A DNA stretch of 35,642 bases from Candidatus Fibrimonadales bacterium (GTDB taxonomy: Bacteria; Fibrobacterota; Fibrobacteria; Fibrobacterales; Fibrobacteraceae), in contig WQTK01000336.1 of the NCBI GenBank assembly GCA_009786285.1, forward strand, positions 1 through 35,642, in the 5' to 3' direction. The notes under the pieces are model-generated. The model was not told the origin of the DNA. It ran no database searches and saw only the letters and a list, made by a program, of their open reading frames with translations. A program made the translations under genes and the position numbers. The stretch's first letter is position 1. Every line of letters starts with the position of its first letter. Shown here piece by piece: positions 33,301 to 35,642 of this stretch.

Positions 33301-34752
33301 ATGATGATTAAGTACTTTGTTCTTTTTATTGTGCCAATAGCCGCATTCAGCCAAACAGCTTATCTTACGCGCTTGCCGAATGAAATCATAGATTTCATAG
33401 TCCCGGCAAGCCAATATACAAACCACGGAACAGGAACAACTCCTGAAAAACAACTAAGCGGAACCATGATTTCCTTGGGTAATTTTGGCGGGTATATCAC
33501 AGTAAAATACAACGACCCTATTCCGAACGACCCTAAGAATCCTTATGGCGTGGATTTCACAATTTATGGCAACGGAAATGGCACGCAAGGCATGTCGGAA
33601 CCGGGAAATGTGTATGTTTCCAAAGACGGCGATAAATGGTACTTGCTCGCAGGCTCCGACTACTTTGACAACAACACAGTCCGCGACTACGAGGTTACAT
33701 ACACTCGTAGCGATGCTACAATCAATGGCTTTCAGCAATCAATCTATGAGGATAATCTTGGCAGCGTATTCCCAATTTCTCCTAATACATATAACAACGG
33801 ATACGCATATCCGCTAAAAGAATATTATCCGTTATATAAATGGGAAGACGGCGAAGAAGATAAAATGACATTTAAAGGGCCGCTTCTGCTCAGCAAGGCA
33901 TTTGACCCATACGGTTCGGCATCGGCAGGGTTCCCTGCATGGGGCTATGCGGATGTGCATTCAAACGGCGATATCGGCGACGAATTTGGGAATCCGTACA
34001 CGCTTAACTATGCAGACGGCGCAGGAGTTGATGGCGCCGGAAGCTATGGCAATGGCTTTGACATTTCTTGGGCAATTGACCAGGAGAGCGGAAAGCCTGT
34101 AGTGCTTGACGAAATATCTTACATAAAAATCCAGGGAGCGAGCCATATTTACGGGGGCAGAATTGGCGAAAAATCGCCTGAGATAACTGCGATTCTCCGT
34201 GCTGCCGAAGGAACTGCGGATGTAGGTGTAACAACTGCTCCGAGCGCAATCAAAATAAACGGCGTGGCATTGGATTTGAATAACACCAATCTTTATTACA
34301 CAAATGAAAATGGCGGAGAAATTAGCGTGGAGGTAGAAAGCGAAGCAACTGTATTTATCAACAACACTCGATGCACAGAGAGAACTTACGAAACTGTTCC
34401 GTCAAGCGGCGTAATTCGCGTGGTAGCGCAGGAAGAAACCAAGCAACCGCAAATTTATTATATCTATATATCTTCAAGTAGTTCCGATGATCCATCATCG
34501 AGTAGCGTTGCCAACACACCTGTTAAATCGCCGCAACATGCCGTAGGCAACATTCGTGCCAACGCAATAAACAAAACCATAATACTAGAAAACCTGCCAC
34601 AAGGCGCAAATGTGCAAATCTATAACCTAAAAGGAAAGCCAATATATTCAGCAAATTCTGAAAATTCTAAAATTCTGAGAATTCCGGTTCAGGCAAAAGG
34701 ATTGTATATTGTGAAAGTAGGGAATCAAAAATGGCTAGCCACTTCCCACTAG
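33301..34752 (+). CDS. Secreted surface protein with T9SS type-A-like C-terminal domain
   Basis: Signal peptide; GGYITVKYNDPIPNDPKNPYGVDFTIYGNGNGTQGMSEPGNVYVSKDGDKWYLLAGSDY; Ser-rich linker SSSSSDDPSSSS; CTD VQIYNLKGKPIYS...IPVQAKGLYIVKVG. Confidence 0.8.
   Translation: MMIKYFVLFIVPIAAFSQTAYLTRLPNEIIDFIVPASQYTNHGTGTTPEKQLSGTMISLGNFGGYITVKYNDPIPNDPKNPYGVDFTIYGNGNGTQGMSEPGNVYVSKDGDKWYLLAGSDYFDNNTVRDYEVTYTRSDATINGFQQSIYEDNLGSVFPISPNTYNNGYAYPLKEYYPLYKWEDGEEDKMTFKGPLLLSKAFDPYGSASAGFPAWGYADVHSNGDIGDEFGNPYTLNYADGAGVDGAGSYGNGFDISWAIDQESGKPVVLDEISYIKIQGASHIYGGRIGEKSPEITAILRAAEGTADVGVTTAPSAIKINGVALDLNNTNLYYTNENGGEISVEVESEATVFINNTRCTERTYETVPSSGVIRVVAQEETKQPQIYYIYISSSSSDDPSSSSVANTPVKSPQHAVGNIRANAINKTIILENLPQGANVQIYNLKGKPIYSANSENSKILRIPVQAKGLYIVKVGNQKWLATSH
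34652..34694 (+). repeat. CTGAAAATTCT-type interspersed repeat inside the CTD of the 33301 gene
   Basis: caaattctgaaaattctaaaattctgagaattccggttcaggc, encoding NSENSKILRIPVQ. Confidence 0.75.
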
Positions 34753-34789
34753 CCTAGAGGAGTAGCTCGGCGTTTTTTCTATATTATAA
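34746..34789 (+). repeat. Heptamer-plus-promoter repeat, copy C (variant)
   Basis: ccactagcctagaggagtagctcggcgttttttctatattataa. Confidence 0.7.
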
Positions 34790-34793
34790 CATA

Positions 34794-35165
34794 ATGGAAA
34801 CTTCATTATTCATTGAAACTGAAATTTCAAAAGATGTAGAGCAAATTGCGAAACGTCAAGATTTATCTGTGGAGACCGTTTATATTATCGCTATAAAAGA
34901 ATTTGTTAAGAATCACAAAAATGACAATATCCTAAATTCTTTAAACAATGTTTATTCTGAAACAAACTCAAAGCTAGATAAAGACATTGAATATGCCCAA
35001 AGCACAGTTTTGACAGCGGAGTGGCAAGTGATAAAAGGTGAAATTTGGTGGGCTAACCTACCTGCTCCTAGAGGCTCTGAACCTGCTAAGAGGCGGCCTG
35101 TTTTAATCGATGCTTCCAAAATATGTTATTTCTCAAATAGATTACAGTTTGAAACAAATTTTTGA
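34794..35165 (+). CDS. Antitoxin (RHH/MazE-like) fused in frame to a truncated MazF/PemK-like toxin; fusion or degenerate TA locus
   Basis: N-part ISKDVEQIAKRQDLSVETVYIIAIKEFVKNH...LDKDIEYAQSTVLTAEW resembles a MazE/RHH antitoxin. It is followed directly by VIKGEIWWANLPAPRGSEPAKRRPVLI (MazF/PemK N-terminus), then unrelated residues and a stop. Confidence 0.7.
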   Translation: METSLFIETEISKDVEQIAKRQDLSVETVYIIAIKEFVKNHKNDNILNSLNNVYSETNSKLDKDIEYAQSTVLTAEWQVIKGEIWWANLPAPRGSEPAKRRPVLIDASKICYFSNRLQFETNF

Positions 35166-35525
35166 TATTTCTATTTAATTGTACTCTCAGTGGGATTTTC
35201 TATATTACAAGTAGTTATGCTGGAAAATTGGAATTTGACACTTTGTACCTTAATTGGGTCAGCGGAGCAAGTCTCCCATAGAGGGTCTTTTTTGCAAAAA
35301 TCAAAAAACCAATTTATTTCCCATGTCCCAAGCAAAGTAACTTTGCATATATTTTCGCACCAAACTTTACCGCAGAAGCGTTCTCCTCCAGCGTCAAAAA
35401 CTCCTCACATTTCAGCGGAATTTCTGGGAACGAGTCCGCATCTTTTGTCACGTTCTGAAAATGGGAATTTGGGGTTGATGGTAAATTCATTAAAGCAACA
35501 TTTTCAGAAAAACTGCAAAAAAGAC

Positions 35526-35554
35526 TTGACAATTTGCAAAAAAGATTCTATATT
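35526..35554 (+). promoter_or_regulatory. Sigma70-type promoter TTGACA-17-TATATT
   Basis: Exact hexamers: TTGACA at 35526-35531, TATATT at 35549-35554. Confidence 0.75.
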
Positions 35555-35564
35555 TGTAGTTGAA

Positions 35565-35642
35565 ATGGAAAAATTTTATGGCAAAACAGAGCATTCCACT
35601 ATAGAGGCGTATAGTAATACGGCACTGTGTTGTAATTGTTTT
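35565..35642 (+). CDS. Truncated small ORF, candidate RiPP precursor (MEKFYGKTEHSTIEAYSNTALCCNCF...)
   Basis: TTGACA-N17-TATATT promoter and ATG 10 nt downstream. The leader-like STIEAY is followed by Cys residues. Runs off the window. Confidence 0.4.
   Translation, partial: MEKFYGKTEHSTIEAYSNTALCCNCF

Noticed and set aside
35314-35532. 72-aa minus-strand ORF
   Set aside because: Starts with TTG, lies over the promoter/ORF region on the other strand, and has no family resemblance. Not supportable.
35217-35642. Open frame from ATG at 35217 to the window end, preceded by TATATT 10 nt upstream
   Set aside because: The translation (MLENWNLTLCTLIGSAEQVSHRGSF...PPASKTPHISAEF) has no recognisable family and contains an internal strong promoter and start. 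Truncated, so not called, but kept as the main alternative to the RiPP-like peptide.

Overview
The window is a housekeeping-rich stretch from about 1 to 24 kb followed by a more accessory stretch from about 24 to 35.6 kb. It probably comes from a Fibrobacter-like (Fibrobacterota, FCB group) genome. That assignment rests on a FISUMP-like domain, T9SS-like C-terminal domains and overall style, and is inference. Recognisable genes are: ABC ATPase (partial), TraB family, lepB, lipoprotein, fabI, TonB-dependent receptor, trxB, dnaJ, dnaK, grpE, hybrid histidine kinase, tsaE, folK, a mini flagellar-rod-like protein, a GAF/PP2C phosphatase, a TPR protein, a PpiD/SurA-type PPIase, leuS, nhaD-type antiporter, MFS transporter, a 45-aa ORF coupled to a KilA-N gene, a 1.5k-aa mosaic surface protein, a small coiled-coil protein, a two-gene unit with an ABC-class ATPase (COG3044/PF09818-like), a beta-propeller lipoprotein, a secreted protein with a T9SS-like CTD, a fused/degenerate antitoxin-toxin ORF, and at the right edge a truncated Cys-containing peptide that may be a RiPP precursor. 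The most interesting non-genic signals are: (1) a recurrent TTTCTAYNTT -10-like box only 6-12 nt upstream of many ATGs, implying leaderless or near-leaderless mRNAs; (2) at least four related intergenic repeats made of ACTAGCC/ACTAACC heptamers plus that promoter box, two of which flank the KilA-N cassette; (3) several short repeat families that also occur in frame inside coding sequences (lepB, TonB receptor, surface proteins). No tRNA, rRNA or CRISPR was recognised. All family calls are from reading the translations; no database search was run.
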